Shown: positions 1 to 7,275, numbered from the stretch's first letter. The stretch: DNA of 36,599 nucleotides from a virus (IMGVR_UViG_3300024520_000238:1-36599), one strand, 5' to 3'. Notes: generated by a model not told the origin, from the sequence alone. Numbers and translations: made by a program.

Positions 1-560
1 GTGTCACAGGAACGGACGCGACGAAGCTCGCTATTGCTAACAACTTAAGCGATCTGAATAATGCAGTGACAGCAAGAACAAACCTTGGACTTGGTACTGC
101 AGCAGTTAAGAATCATGGAACGACAAATGGAGATCTTGTCTTACTCGATGCTGTTGGACTTCCTGCCGTTAATGGATCACAGCTAACCGGTGTCACAGCG
201 ACAGACTCTAGTAAACTCGCCATTGCTAACAATCTTAGTGATCTGAATAACGCAGTGACAGCAAGAACCAACTTGGGACTCGGTACAGCCGCAGTTAAGA
301 ATCATGGAACGACAAATGGAGATCTTGTTCTTCTCGATGCTGTTGGACTTCCTGCCGTTAATGGATCACAGCTAACCGGTGTCACAGCGACAGACTCTAG
401 TAAACTCGCTATTGCTAATAATCTTAGTGATCTGAATAACGCAGTGACAGCAAGAACCAACTTGGGACTTGGTACGGCGGCAACTCAAACAGTTGGAACA
501 GGTGCAAATAATGTTGTTCAACTGACTGCGGCTTCAAAGCTTCCTGCTGTCGATGGTTCA
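1..560 (+). repeat. 189-bp tandem repeats of the fibre gene (left part)
   Basis: Equivalent codons recur at 66, 255 and 444, exactly 189 bp apart. Some segments of adjacent copies are identical for about 100 bp. The array continues from the right end of the window (35771 to 36599). Bases 1-138 match 36462-36599 except at base 20 (G here, A at 36481). Confidence 0.9.
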
Positions 561-890
561 TTATTGACCAACCTCCCGTCATCAGGAGGAGGATTGACTT
601 ATGCAGCCAAGACCACGACGACACATAGTCCTTTGACTCCTTCTGCTGATTATCATTATTCAATCAATGCAGACAGTGCTACATTCGTTGTGAATCTTCC
701 TGCTCTCAGCTCGTTGACAGATGGTCAGCAGATCAGATTCAAGTTACAAGCGAGAGTAAATGCGGCTTATGATGTGACCATTAATCGAGCAGGTAGTGAC
801 ACAATCGATGGCGCAACATCACAGACTTTAAGCGTGACATATTCCTCAATCACTCTTGTCGTTGGTGCTTCAGAATGGGAGATCGTATGA
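1..890 (+). CDS. Tail fibre, C-terminal part (gene crosses the contig ends)
   Basis: This is the 3' part of a fibre gene that begins at 35414 and crosses the contig junction. The frame is open from base 3 with no start needed. It holds three copies of a 63-residue (189-bp) repeat, with the codons opening TARTNLGLGTAA at 66, 255 and 444 and a core of NLSDLNNA; the last copy diverges. A C-terminal domain of about 120 residues follows, ending ASEWEIV, probably the folded tip. NLSDLNN/TARTNLGLGTAA repeats are typical of trimeric phage side-tail fibres. The 138-bp end overlap joins both parts in frame, giving about 645 residues with seven repeats, although assembly may have lost or gained copies. 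The stop overlaps the next gene's start (ATGA at 887). The role is inferred to be host-surface adhesion. Confidence 0.85.
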   Translation, partial: VTGTDATKLAIANNLSDLNNAVTARTNLGLGTAAVKNHGTTNGDLVLLDAVGLPAVNGSQLTGVTATDSSKLAIANNLSDLNNAVTARTNLGLGTAAVKNHGTTNGDLVLLDAVGLPAVNGSQLTGVTATDSSKLAIANNLSDLNNAVTARTNLGLGTAATQTVGTGANNVVQLTAASKLPAVDGSLLTNLPSSGGGLTYAAKTTTTHSPLTPSADYHYSINADSATFVVNLPALSSLTDGQQIRFKLQARVNAAYDVTINRAGSDTIDGATSQTLSVTYSSITLVVGASEWEIV

Positions 891-1537
891 GTCATAATAA
901 AATTAAAGTGGCAGGTCAAGGGCCGAATGCAAGCGGTGAGATTTCATTAACATCTTTGACAGTTGAAGACCTTAGTAATGTTACAATCACAACGCCGGCG
1001 GCTGATCAAGTGCTTGCGTACAGCTCAGGAAACTGGATTAATTTAGATGCTCCAGCTGGATCAGCTGAATATATTTTAATAGGACAAGGAGAAAGCTCTG
1101 CATATTCAAACAGCGGCGCAAGCAATTTGAGTCAAAATTCATATATTGAAATATATGATACAAGCCCGATTAATAATATAGCGGGCGCAAGTGTTAATGT
1201 GGGATCCGTTGCGAATTGGTATAATGATATCACATTACCCGCCGGTCAATATTTTGTACAATGTCAAACTAGAGTTAGTTTTATAGCTAGTGGATATCTT
1301 CTTTTTTCACTAGCTAAAACATCTGATAATTTAAATGTTTCAGCTAGCGCACTGATTGGAGATAACTCAACCAGCTATGCTAGCGGCGTTGCATCTAGTA
1401 TTCAATCTCATATAAATCTAACGACAACTACGACAATTGGATTAAAGCTTGGACAAGTTTCTAATTTAAATGTCAAAGCGTCTCAGGGTACAGACATTAG
1501 CGAGTATACTTATTTATTAATTGTGAAGATTGGTTGA
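887..1537 (+). CDS. Short tail-fibre or receptor-binding protein, paralogue 1
   Basis: The protein has 216 residues. ATG 887 is chosen because it overlaps the fibre stop (ATGA) and has GGGAG just upstream; an earlier in-frame codon adds only MGDR. The N-terminus MSHNKIKVAG and the phrase VLAYSSGNWINLDAP recur in the next gene (MSHNKITVNN, IIKYDGANWINAQSP), so both probably share a virion-attachment module. The remaining ~130 residues are Ser/Thr/Asn-rich, beta-strand-like, and end YLLIVKIG, resembling C1q/TNF-like tip domains. It follows the long fibre without a gap, so co-expression is likely. The receptor-binding role is inferred from context and architecture. Confidence 0.65.
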   Translation: MSHNKIKVAGQGPNASGEISLTSLTVEDLSNVTITTPAADQVLAYSSGNWINLDAPAGSAEYILIGQGESSAYSNSGASNLSQNSYIEIYDTSPINNIAGASVNVGSVANWYNDITLPAGQYFVQCQTRVSFIASGYLLFSLAKTSDNLNVSASALIGDNSTSYASGVASSIQSHINLTTTTTIGLKLGQVSNLNVKASQGTDISEYTYLLIVKIG

Positions 1538-1541
1538 TGTT

Positions 1542-2189
1542 ATGAGTCATAATAAAATCACTGTAAACAATCAAGCGGCGGCAAGTGACAGCAATATTCC
1601 GCTAAATATGAATACATATATTACAGAGTCTACACCGACGAATAATCAGATCATCAAATATGATGGTGCAAACTGGATTAATGCTCAAAGTCCATCAAGT
1701 CCCGGCTTCGATTTGGTATCAGGATGGAATCATAGAAGCGGCTCATATTCGAATGGTAATTATTATTATAGAACTAATCATTATCATATAAATAGAAAGA
1801 ATGCGAGTACAGCAAACGTATATAATAATGGAGCTTCTCAAACATCTGCAACGAGCATCAATACGCCTTTAACAAGTAATAATACAAGTTGGTTTGAGAG
1901 CGTCTCTTTAAGCGTTGCCGCTACTTATTTATGTATGTATTCGCTGAACTGCCCGAGCGGTACTAGTTTAGATTATCGTTGGGAAGATCATAGCGGGGTT
2001 CCGTTCGGTAATAAAGTCACAGTTCATAAAAATAGTAATAGTTGGGGGGTTACATGCTGCGGTATTATTACGACAACGACAACGAGCCGAAAAATTAGAG
2101 TAGTATGTCAAGCCTATTCGGGCAATGTAGAAATAACAGAATACCAAGAAGCGTTTGCTTCATCATTAACAATCATTAAATTAAGCTGA
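1542..2189 (+). CDS. Short tail-fibre or receptor-binding protein, paralogue 2
   Basis: The protein has 215 residues. ATG 1542 gives the MSHNKI N-terminus shared with the preceding gene; the TTG at 1530 would only add four residues upstream. The first ~70 residues align with paralogue 1 around the NWIN phrase, and the remainder is different. The distal part (WFESVSLSVAATYLCMYSLN to a terminal SSLTIIKLS) has the look of a C1q-like jelly roll ending on a strand. It starts 5 bp after the preceding stop. It is probably an alternative or additional receptor-binding tip, an inference from the shared adaptor and diverged end. Confidence 0.65.
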   Translation: MSHNKITVNNQAAASDSNIPLNMNTYITESTPTNNQIIKYDGANWINAQSPSSPGFDLVSGWNHRSGSYSNGNYYYRTNHYHINRKNASTANVYNNGASQTSATSINTPLTSNNTSWFESVSLSVAATYLCMYSLNCPSGTSLDYRWEDHSGVPFGNKVTVHKNSNSWGVTCCGIITTTTTSRKIRVVCQAYSGNVEITEYQEAFASSLTIIKLS

Positions 2190-2200
2190 AGGAGATTATT

Positions 2201-2563
2201 ATGGCATGGATCAAAATTAAATGTAGTAGCGATATAACTACAGGAGATGTGTTGGCGCATGATTCAACATCTAATATTTATACAAAAGCATTCGACATGA
2301 ATGCACCTCTTTATGTCGCAATGAACGACGCACAAGAAGACTCTGAAAACCTCGGCTCATACTTAGTTAAAGGAAAAGCGCAAGGGCAGATTGAAGCTAA
2401 ATGCTCACGTAACATTTCGGATGAGGGCGGCTTTGTAGCTATTGAAAATGGAGCTGTATATATAGATAATAGTAATACAGCATCACCTGCGATTATTTGG
2501 AATAATTTTATTAATGCACAGCCGCGCGCCGCGGGTGATTTAGTCACTATCACATTGAGATAA
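2201..2563 (+). CDS. Small virion-like protein (decoration or fibre-cap style)
   Basis: The protein has 120 residues and a good ribosome binding site (AGGAG, positions 2189-2193). No signal peptide or membrane segment is visible. The pattern GDVLAHD..., LYVAMNDAQ, GSYLVKGKAQGQ, GGFVAIENGAVYI resembles the small beta-barrel decoration or fibre-associated proteins of phages and loosely recalls the product at 19359. Its position after the short fibres suggests a virion or baseplate part. No family is firmly recognised. Confidence 0.55.
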   Translation: MAWIKIKCSSDITTGDVLAHDSTSNIYTKAFDMNAPLYVAMNDAQEDSENLGSYLVKGKAQGQIEAKCSRNISDEGGFVAIENGAVYIDNSNTASPAIIWNNFINAQPRAAGDLVTITLR

Positions 2564-2567
2564 TAAT

Positions 2568-2843
2568 ATGACAATTAGCTCAGATACACTCTTTCAAATC
2601 CTCGGATTACTTGGAACTCTTGTAGCTGTGATTTGGTATACAAGCAGTATTCTGAGTAAGATCAATCAAGATCTCTCAACATCTGCACAGCTTAACACTA
2701 TGCAAGAGGAGAAGATTCAGAACGCTAATGAACAGATCAGAAGTAATTATGAAGCATGCAAACAGGGACGCATCGAGATATGGCGTGATCTAAATGATCT
2801 TAAATTAAAAGTTGCAAAGCTCGAAGCCAAAGATAAATCATAG
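2568..2843 (+). CDS. Small N-anchored membrane protein with coiled coil
   Basis: The protein has 91 residues. Residues ~7-28 (LFQILGLLGTLVAVIWYTSSIL) form one hydrophobic segment, followed by a charged, heptad-like helix to the end (EEKIQNANEQIRSN ... LKLKVAKLEAKDKS). It starts 4 bp after the previous stop with no strong Shine-Dalgarno, so translation is probably coupled. Its architecture matches the product at 3632. It could be a holin accessory, spanin-like or superinfection-exclusion protein. Function is not recognised. Confidence 0.55.
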   Translation: MTISSDTLFQILGLLGTLVAVIWYTSSILSKINQDLSTSAQLNTMQEEKIQNANEQIRSNYEACKQGRIEIWRDLNDLKLKVAKLEAKDKS

Positions 2844-2851
2844 TAGTTTTT

Positions 2852-3280
2852 TTATTTAATAATGCTGTATGTTGTCGCACCGATGGCGACAGACCCAAGT
2901 CCGATAGCGATATACTTCCATGCTTTGGATTGATACTTTACAATCTTGATCTCTTGCCGACTGTCTGCAAGATTCAATTGTAATGTTTTAATTAAAGTCT
3001 TTTGATAGTCGGGAATGCTTCCGCAGGTATCATGACAGACATCAAGTTGATGCTTGCAAATTGCAATACCATCATTAATAATTGCTTTGCACTCTCCATC
3101 ATTCGACTCGATGAGTCCTTTCATTAGTATCCAGTCGCCGGGAGTCACGGCCATCAGATCGACATCGACTTGAGTATCAGCAGTTACAACGATTCCTTTT
3201 ATGCGATGATTCTCATTAAGTGATATCTCAGTCAAGATTGAAGAGAGCAACATGATTGGAGTGAGTAGTATGTGGATCAT
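2852..3280 (-). CDS. Exported or membrane protein, possible lysis accessory
   Basis: The protein has 142 residues. The start is set at the ATG at 3280 (MIHILLTPIMLLSSILTE), which has GGAGG ~8 nt upstream and overlaps the preceding stop as ATGA; the longer MWRFQ start lacks a ribosome binding site. It has an N-terminal signal-like segment, a cysteine-rich middle (GECKAI, AICKHQLDVCHDTC), a helical region, and a C-terminal hydrophobic segment (WKYIAIGLGSVAIGATTYSII). Both ends may be membrane-associated. With its upstream partner it could form a spanin-like or envelope-modifying pair. It is transcribed against the flanking genes. Function is unknown. Confidence 0.5.
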   Translation of the reverse strand: MIHILLTPIMLLSSILTEISLNENHRIKGIVVTADTQVDVDLMAVTPGDWILMKGLIESNDGECKAIINDGIAICKHQLDVCHDTCGSIPDYQKTLIKTLQLNLADSRQEIKIVKYQSKAWKYIAIGLGSVAIGATTYSIIK

Positions 3281-3609
3281 TTGGAACCTCCACATTTGAA
3301 TTCATGCATAAGTTTTTTATAGCTGTTAATTGCATCGCTTACTTGTCGAGTGCATATGGGTTTGCAAACATCGAGATGACATGATGCTTTGCATTGTGTT
3401 AAAGACTCCAAGTTCTCTTTCTGCATATCAATCAAATCTTTGTGACATTGATCAAGCCACGTTATCTCATCACTGCACAAGGATTCTTTGGGGATAAAGC
3501 CATCATCAAGCCCGGCTTGATATGAAATGTAAGATAGTGCAAGCATCGACAAAACCATTGTGATGATGATTTTATCTGATATAAATGATATTATTTTTTC
3601 ATGGATCAT
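3277..3609 (-). CDS. N-anchored cysteine-rich periplasmic-type protein
   Basis: The protein has 110 residues. ATG 3609 (MIHEKIISFISDK) is preferred because GGAGA lies just upstream; the longer frame to 3789 runs through the oppositely oriented neighbour. Residues ~13-32 (IIITMVLSMLALSYISYQ) form one transmembrane segment. The rest is helical with about eight cysteines (CHKDL, QCKASCHLDVCKPIC, FKC), suggesting disulphides outside the cytoplasm. An inner-membrane spanin-like role is possible from topology, but no homology is recognised. It is translationally coupled to the gene at 3280 and divergent from the gene at 3632. Confidence 0.5.
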   Translation of the reverse strand: MIHEKIISFISDKIIITMVLSMLALSYISYQAGLDDGFIPKESLCSDEITWLDQCHKDLIDMQKENLESLTQCKASCHLDVCKPICTRQVSDAINSYKKLMHEFKCGGSK

Positions 3610-3631
3610 GGTTTCTCCAAAGGGCTTAGTT

Positions 3632-3886
3632 ATGGATATTAGTTCAATTAATATACTTGCTTCATTTGTTTCAATCGTCGGAGTGGTATTGGCATACCTT
3701 TCTTTTTTAAAAGAGAAGTTGAAGTCAGCTGAGGACTTCGGCCAATTAAAGCAAAAGGTCGTTACTCTTGAAGAGCAATCCAAGATCAACGAGAACAGAT
3801 TCCAAACGATTGAAAAAAAACTAGATAATATTCAAGTAACACTTACAAGAATTGATACATCAGTTGCGAATTTATTAAAAGACTAA
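3632..3886 (+). CDS. Small N-anchored membrane protein with coiled coil
   Basis: The protein has 84 residues. ATG 3632 is chosen for AAGGG seven bases upstream; an upstream ATG at 3608 would overlap the divergent gene. Residues ~6-25 (INILASFVSIVGVVLAYLSFL) form a transmembrane helix, followed by a long amphipathic coiled coil (KQKVVTLEEQSKINENRFQTIEKKLDNIQ...). Its architecture resembles the product at 2568. It could be a holin-family or lysis-control protein, or an exclusion factor. Only topology supports this. Confidence 0.5.
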   Translation: MDISSINILASFVSIVGVVLAYLSFLKEKLKSAEDFGQLKQKVVTLEEQSKINENRFQTIEKKLDNIQVTLTRIDTSVANLLKD

Positions 3887-3946
3887 TTGCACTAAGAGAA
3901 TTCTTTTCATAATCTGATTATTCATCAATTGTGAAAAGAGAGACAA

Positions 3947-5959
3947 ATGCAAAATAAAATCTTAGGAGAGGTGTCCTTCGCTGCTCAATATGCAAAGAGT
4001 ACGAAAGGGGGGAGGGAGTCTTGGGAGGATGCTGTCAATCGAGTTGAGCAAATGCATATTAAGAAGTACAATAAGTATAAAATAGATGATGAGATCAAGT
4101 GGGCGTTTAGTCTTGTTAAACAAAAGAGAGTTTTTCCAAGCCAGAGATCGGTGCAGTTTGGGGGGCGAGCAATTGAACTAAACAATATGAGAATGTTTAA
4201 TTGTACGTTTTCCCCTTGCGACCGTACCCGCTTCTTTAGTGAAGCCTTCTGGTTATTGCTAAGTGGTTGTGGTACTGGGTTCTCAATACGCAAAAGACAC
4301 GTTAATAAATTACCGACGTTAATTAATGCTGAGCATTGGAAGTTAAGACCGGAGAGGATTCATATCGTACCAGACTCAATCGAGGGCTGGGCTAATGCGG
4401 CTTGGATGCTTATTGAAAGCTATTGCAGAGGGAGTTATTACAATATTGAGCATGACAAAGAGCTGATCTTTGACTATGACAACATCAGACCCAAGGGCAG
4501 CAAAATAAACTCCGGTGGTCTAGCTCCCGGCTATGGACCTTTAAAGATTGCACTCGATAAGATTAGAACACACTTAAGAAGTATTACAGAAGATACAAGA
4601 AAGTTTAAGCCCATCGACTGTTTAGATATTGCTATGTATCTTTCAGAGGCCGTATTAAGTGGAGGCGTAAGAAGATCAGCATCAATCGCTATATTTGATC
4701 AGGATGATTATGAAATGATGGCAGCTAAGCAGGGAGACTGGTGGGAGGATAATCCACAGCGAGCTTATGCTAACATCTCAGCATCTATTAAGTTAGATGG
4801 CAATGAAGAGAAGCAAGTCATCGATGAGATCATTAATAACGCTAGGGAGTGGGGGGAGCCGGGGGTTGCATTCTTTAAATCAAATCAACATGGAACCAAT
4901 CCTTGCGCCGAGATTGGCTTGATGGGCTGTCATATTAAGAATCAATACAATCAAACTCCAGATGAGATTACGCTTGAGATCTTAGATCTATGTGATGATG
5001 TTGAGATTAATAGAGCGTATTCTTTTAGAAGTGGATGGCAGGGTTGCAATCTTACAGAGATCAATATGGCAAAGAATAAGACTCTTGTTGAGTTCCTAGA
5101 GTCTTGCAAAGCGGCTGCTTTTATAGGCACACTACAAGCAGGATATACTAACGAGGGATATCTAGGAGCGGCATCTGGTCACATCATGAAGTACGAAGCA
5201 TTAATAGGAGTATCATTGACTGGCATGTGCGAGAATGAACTATCATTTAATCCTAAAGTCTTAAGAGAAGGAAGCCAGCTAATAGAAGATGAGAATAAAA
5301 GAGTTAGTGATCTCATCTATATAGCGTGGGCGAGTCGTACCACATGCATTAAGCCAAGCGGTAATACATCAACGGTCGCGGGTGGTATCTCAGCTGGTAT
5401 ACATCCTCATCATGCTAAGAGATATATTAGAAGAATGAGACTAAGTAAGATCAATCCGATATGGAAGGAGCTAAGTCATAAGGTTCCTTTGGCTTGTGAA
5501 TCACTTGATGATAATACCGGCGTTGTATCATTTGCATGCTCAGCGCCTAAAGGATCATTGACTAGAGAAGATGATACAGCATTAAAACATTTAGAACGTG
5601 TTAAGCTAGTCTATGAGAATTGGGTGGCACCCGGCTCTAAGAATTCAAGAGTCAAAGGTTTAACTCATAACGTTAGTAACACATGCACAGTAAAAGATAA
5701 TGAATGGGATGGCGTCGCTAGCTTTATCTATGATAATCGCGAGAGTCTTAGAGGCGTTGCTTTACTCGGCTATGTTGCTGATCACAAGTATAAGATGGCT
5801 CCCTATCAAACCGTAATAGAAGGCACTGAGTCAGAACAGATATGGGATAGCTTATTAAGAGTGGACTGGTCTCTAGTAGATTTAAACATCAGCGGAGATG
5901 GAGAAGATCCTGTATTAGATCCAGCATGTAGCGGCGGCGAGTGTATCACAAGTTTTTAA
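3947..5959 (+). CDS. nrdJ: Adenosylcobalamin-dependent (class II) ribonucleotide reductase
   Basis: The protein has 670 residues, a usual length for monomeric class II ribonucleoside-triphosphate reductases. It converts ribonucleotides to deoxyribonucleotides using a B12-generated thiyl radical. Visible landmarks are C86/C91 in MFNCTFSPC, GTGFSIRKRHV, SGGVRRSASIAIFDQDD, NPCAEIG with C320 and E322 (active-site motif), GCNLTEINM with C367, the CIKPSGNTSTVAG glycine-rich stretch, and a C-terminal redox pair C661-x4-C666 (ACSGGEC). ATG 3947 follows AAGAGAG. It stands alone on the plus strand, with no activating enzyme or small subunit, as expected for class II. Its stop codon lies inside the first plus-strand repeat of the CRISPR array. 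The substrate phosphate level is not determined here. Confidence 0.9.
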   Translation: MQNKILGEVSFAAQYAKSTKGGRESWEDAVNRVEQMHIKKYNKYKIDDEIKWAFSLVKQKRVFPSQRSVQFGGRAIELNNMRMFNCTFSPCDRTRFFSEAFWLLLSGCGTGFSIRKRHVNKLPTLINAEHWKLRPERIHIVPDSIEGWANAAWMLIESYCRGSYYNIEHDKELIFDYDNIRPKGSKINSGGLAPGYGPLKIALDKIRTHLRSITEDTRKFKPIDCLDIAMYLSEAVLSGGVRRSASIAIFDQDDYEMMAAKQGDWWEDNPQRAYANISASIKLDGNEEKQVIDEIINNAREWGEPGVAFFKSNQHGTNPCAEIGLMGCHIKNQYNQTPDEITLEILDLCDDVEINRAYSFRSGWQGCNLTEINMAKNKTLVEFLESCKAAAFIGTLQAGYTNEGYLGAASGHIMKYEALIGVSLTGMCENELSFNPKVLREGSQLIEDENKRVSDLIYIAWASRTTCIKPSGNTSTVAGGISAGIHPHHAKRYIRRMRLSKINPIWKELSHKVPLACESLDDNTGVVSFACSAPKGSLTREDDTALKHLERVKLVYENWVAPGSKNSRVKGLTHNVSNTCTVKDNEWDGVASFIYDNRESLRGVALLGYVADHKYKMAPYQTVIEGTESEQIWDSLLRVDWSLVDLNISGDGEDPVLDPACSGGECITSF

Positions 5960-6220
5960 GCCACCTATGCGGTGGTTAACGGTAGTTAAATCCTTCTATA
6001 AGCTCTTTGTATTTTCTAAGCCACCTATGCGGTGGTTAACTAGGCCCTCCAATGATAGACTAACATGAGCATTTTCTAAGCCACCTATGCGGTGGTTAAG
6101 ATACTGTTTCGCCTGTGTCAATGTCTTTGGTGTTTCTAAGCCACCTATGCGGCGGTTAATCGGTCAAAGGTCAAAGAATGTTTAATACGACTTTTCTAAG
6201 CCACCTATGCGGCGGTTAAC
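5953..6220 (-). CRISPR. Orphan type I-F CRISPR mini-array (5 repeats, 4 spacers)
   Basis: Repeats lie at 5953-5980, 6013-6040, 6073-6100, 6133-6160 and 6193-6220, each 28 bp with an exact 60-bp period. The four intervening 32-bp spacers are unrelated. Read on the minus strand, a repeat is GTTAA, stem CCACC, loop GCATA, stem GGTGG, then CTTAGAAA. This is the type I-F layout: 28-nt repeat, 5-bp Cas6f hairpin, 8-nt CUUAGAAA crRNA handle, 32-nt spacers. The two leader-side repeats carry CCGCC, which still pairs through one G-U. The 6100 and 6160 ends vary at the first base. The repeat at 5953 has a degenerate handle (CTTAAAAA), as expected for a terminal repeat. There are no cas genes in the window. 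In the crRNA sense, spacers begin AGTCGTATTAAACATT (nearest 6220), CACCAAAGACATTGAC, ATGCTCATGTTAGTCT and ATACAAAGAGCTTATA. Confidence 0.93.
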
Positions 6221-6284
6221 TTGAATCGTGACAAATCAGAAAAGCAATCATAAATGCTGACATTTAAGACGATATCGATATAAA
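6221..6284 (-). promoter_or_regulatory. Possible leader of the CRISPR array
   Basis: These 64 AT-rich bases separate the stop of the RecT-like gene from the first repeat, on the side expected for a leader. A TATGAT-like -10 element is present on the minus strand, but no matching -35 at standard spacing was found. The array may therefore be read through from the upstream operon. No canonical IHF site was seen. Confidence 0.3.
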
Positions 6285-6878
6285 CTAAAATGGTGTAGTG
6301 TCATCTTGCTTCGGTGGAGTAGAACCTTTTGGTACACGCTCGCCAGTAGCACTTGCAAAGACGATCTCATCTCTTAGTTTCTCATCTTGAATCATTGACT
6401 CTGCTAATTCATCAGGACTATATGATTGGCCAATGATCTCTGGATATGCAACTCTAAGTAAAGCAGTTAAGCAGCGTTTATGTAACATGTTCTTCGTCAT
6501 GTTTTTCCATGCTCTTTGATTAAGTAGTCCTCGTTGCTTTGCGTCATCAGTAGTAAAAGTCCAAGTATGTTCAAAGTCAAAATCCATCTCATCTCTTCTG
6601 CGGGTTCCGATTGTACAAGTCTTATCTGATAACTCTAGGATTCTGATGTAAGCACATATCTTAACACCATTATGATCTTTATATCTTCTCACTACTCCCG
6701 CCATCGCATCAGCATTCAGAGCGGGCTTGCCACTGATTACGTAAGTGTTAGCCAAAGTGACAGCAACGTTATTCTCGAAGAGATGTCCAAATGTAAGGAA
6801 TGCCTTGACGTTGTCATCCATGTCCTTGGGGCTTTTAGAAAGGTTCTGTATTACGTTTAAAGTGTTTTGATTTAACAT
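6285..6878 (-). CDS. RecT-like single-strand annealing recombinase
   Basis: The protein has 197 residues; AAGGA precedes the start at 6878. The run NTYVISGKPALNADAMAGVVRRY, a beta-rich middle (TRRRDEMDFDFEHTWTFTTDDAKQRGLL), then W-x-N-x-T-x-N-M-L-x-x-R-x-L-x-x-x-L-R-x-x-Y-P-E-I-I-G matches phage RecT-family annealing proteins. It would anneal ssDNA during replication and recombination. Oddly, its tail is PPKQDDTTPF, resembling the acidic SSB C-terminal tip (DDIPF) that the phage SSB lacks. It is the last gene before the CRISPR array in the leftward operon. The family call rests on motif resemblance. Confidence 0.65.
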   Translation of the reverse strand: MLNQNTLNVIQNLSKSPKDMDDNVKAFLTFGHLFENNVAVTLANTYVISGKPALNADAMAGVVRRYKDHNGVKICAYIRILELSDKTCTIGTRRRDEMDFDFEHTWTFTTDDAKQRGLLNQRAWKNMTKNMLHKRCLTALLRVAYPEIIGQSYSPDELAESMIQDEKLRDEIVFASATGERVPKGSTPPKQDDTTPF

Positions 6879-6900
6879 GTGTATGTCCTTAATTTATTGT

Positions 6901-7275
6901 TTAGTAAAGTGTTGAAATGAATTGTGATACTTGCTTATCACTATAATTTTTAATCATGTGTTGATATACATTGACGAGTCTAGCAAAGTCTTTTGGTTCT
7001 AGCATAAGAGACTCAGCTGGGAACTCGCCGCGGCTAAAGCAAAGATCATCTGCTTCTTGCTCAATCTTTTCTTTAGTCATTCGTCCAGAGTTAATTAAAA
7101 ATTGAATATCCTCCTTCTCTCTATTCTCAATGTTTTTCATAGTCTGAAAGATAGCGAGCATTGTGTTAGCGTTAAGCTGTAAAGAGTGACGGCTAACTTC
7201 CAAGACTGGCTCATCATCAGATCTCATGATTAAAGTGATTAATAAAGCGATTGTGATTAATATTAAGTATGTCAT
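6901..7275 (-). CDS. Membrane-anchored protein of unknown function
   Basis: The protein has 124 residues; a strong GAGGAG lies 7 nt before the ATG at 7275. Residues 2-17 (TYLILITIALLITLIM) form an N-terminal membrane anchor. The rest is soluble, helical and acidic (EVSRHSLQLNANTMLAIFQTMKNIENREKEDIQFLINSGRMTKEKIEQEADDLCF...). It lies 2 bp downstream of the XRE gene stop and 22 bp upstream of the RecT-like gene, so it is part of the early leftward operon. No family is recognised. Confidence 0.6.
   Translation of the reverse strand: MTYLILITIALLITLIMRSDDEPVLEVSRHSLQLNANTMLAIFQTMKNIENREKEDIQFLINSGRMTKEKIEQEADDLCFSRGEFPAESLMLEPKDFARLVNVYQHMIKNYSDKQVSQFISTLY

Noticed and set aside
3887-3946. Promoter before nrdJ (TTGCAC at 3887, TAATCT at 3910)
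   Set aside because: Spacing is right but both boxes match the consensus poorly, so it is not listed as a feature.
5981-6192. Self-targeting spacers
   Set aside because: By eye no spacer matched another part of this genome; an exact search with mismatches would be needed to exclude it.
5957-6220. Repeats as tandem terminators after nrdJ
   Set aside because: Hairpins also form on the plus strand, but no U-runs follow, and the exact 28+32 geometry with unrelated spacers fits CRISPR far better.
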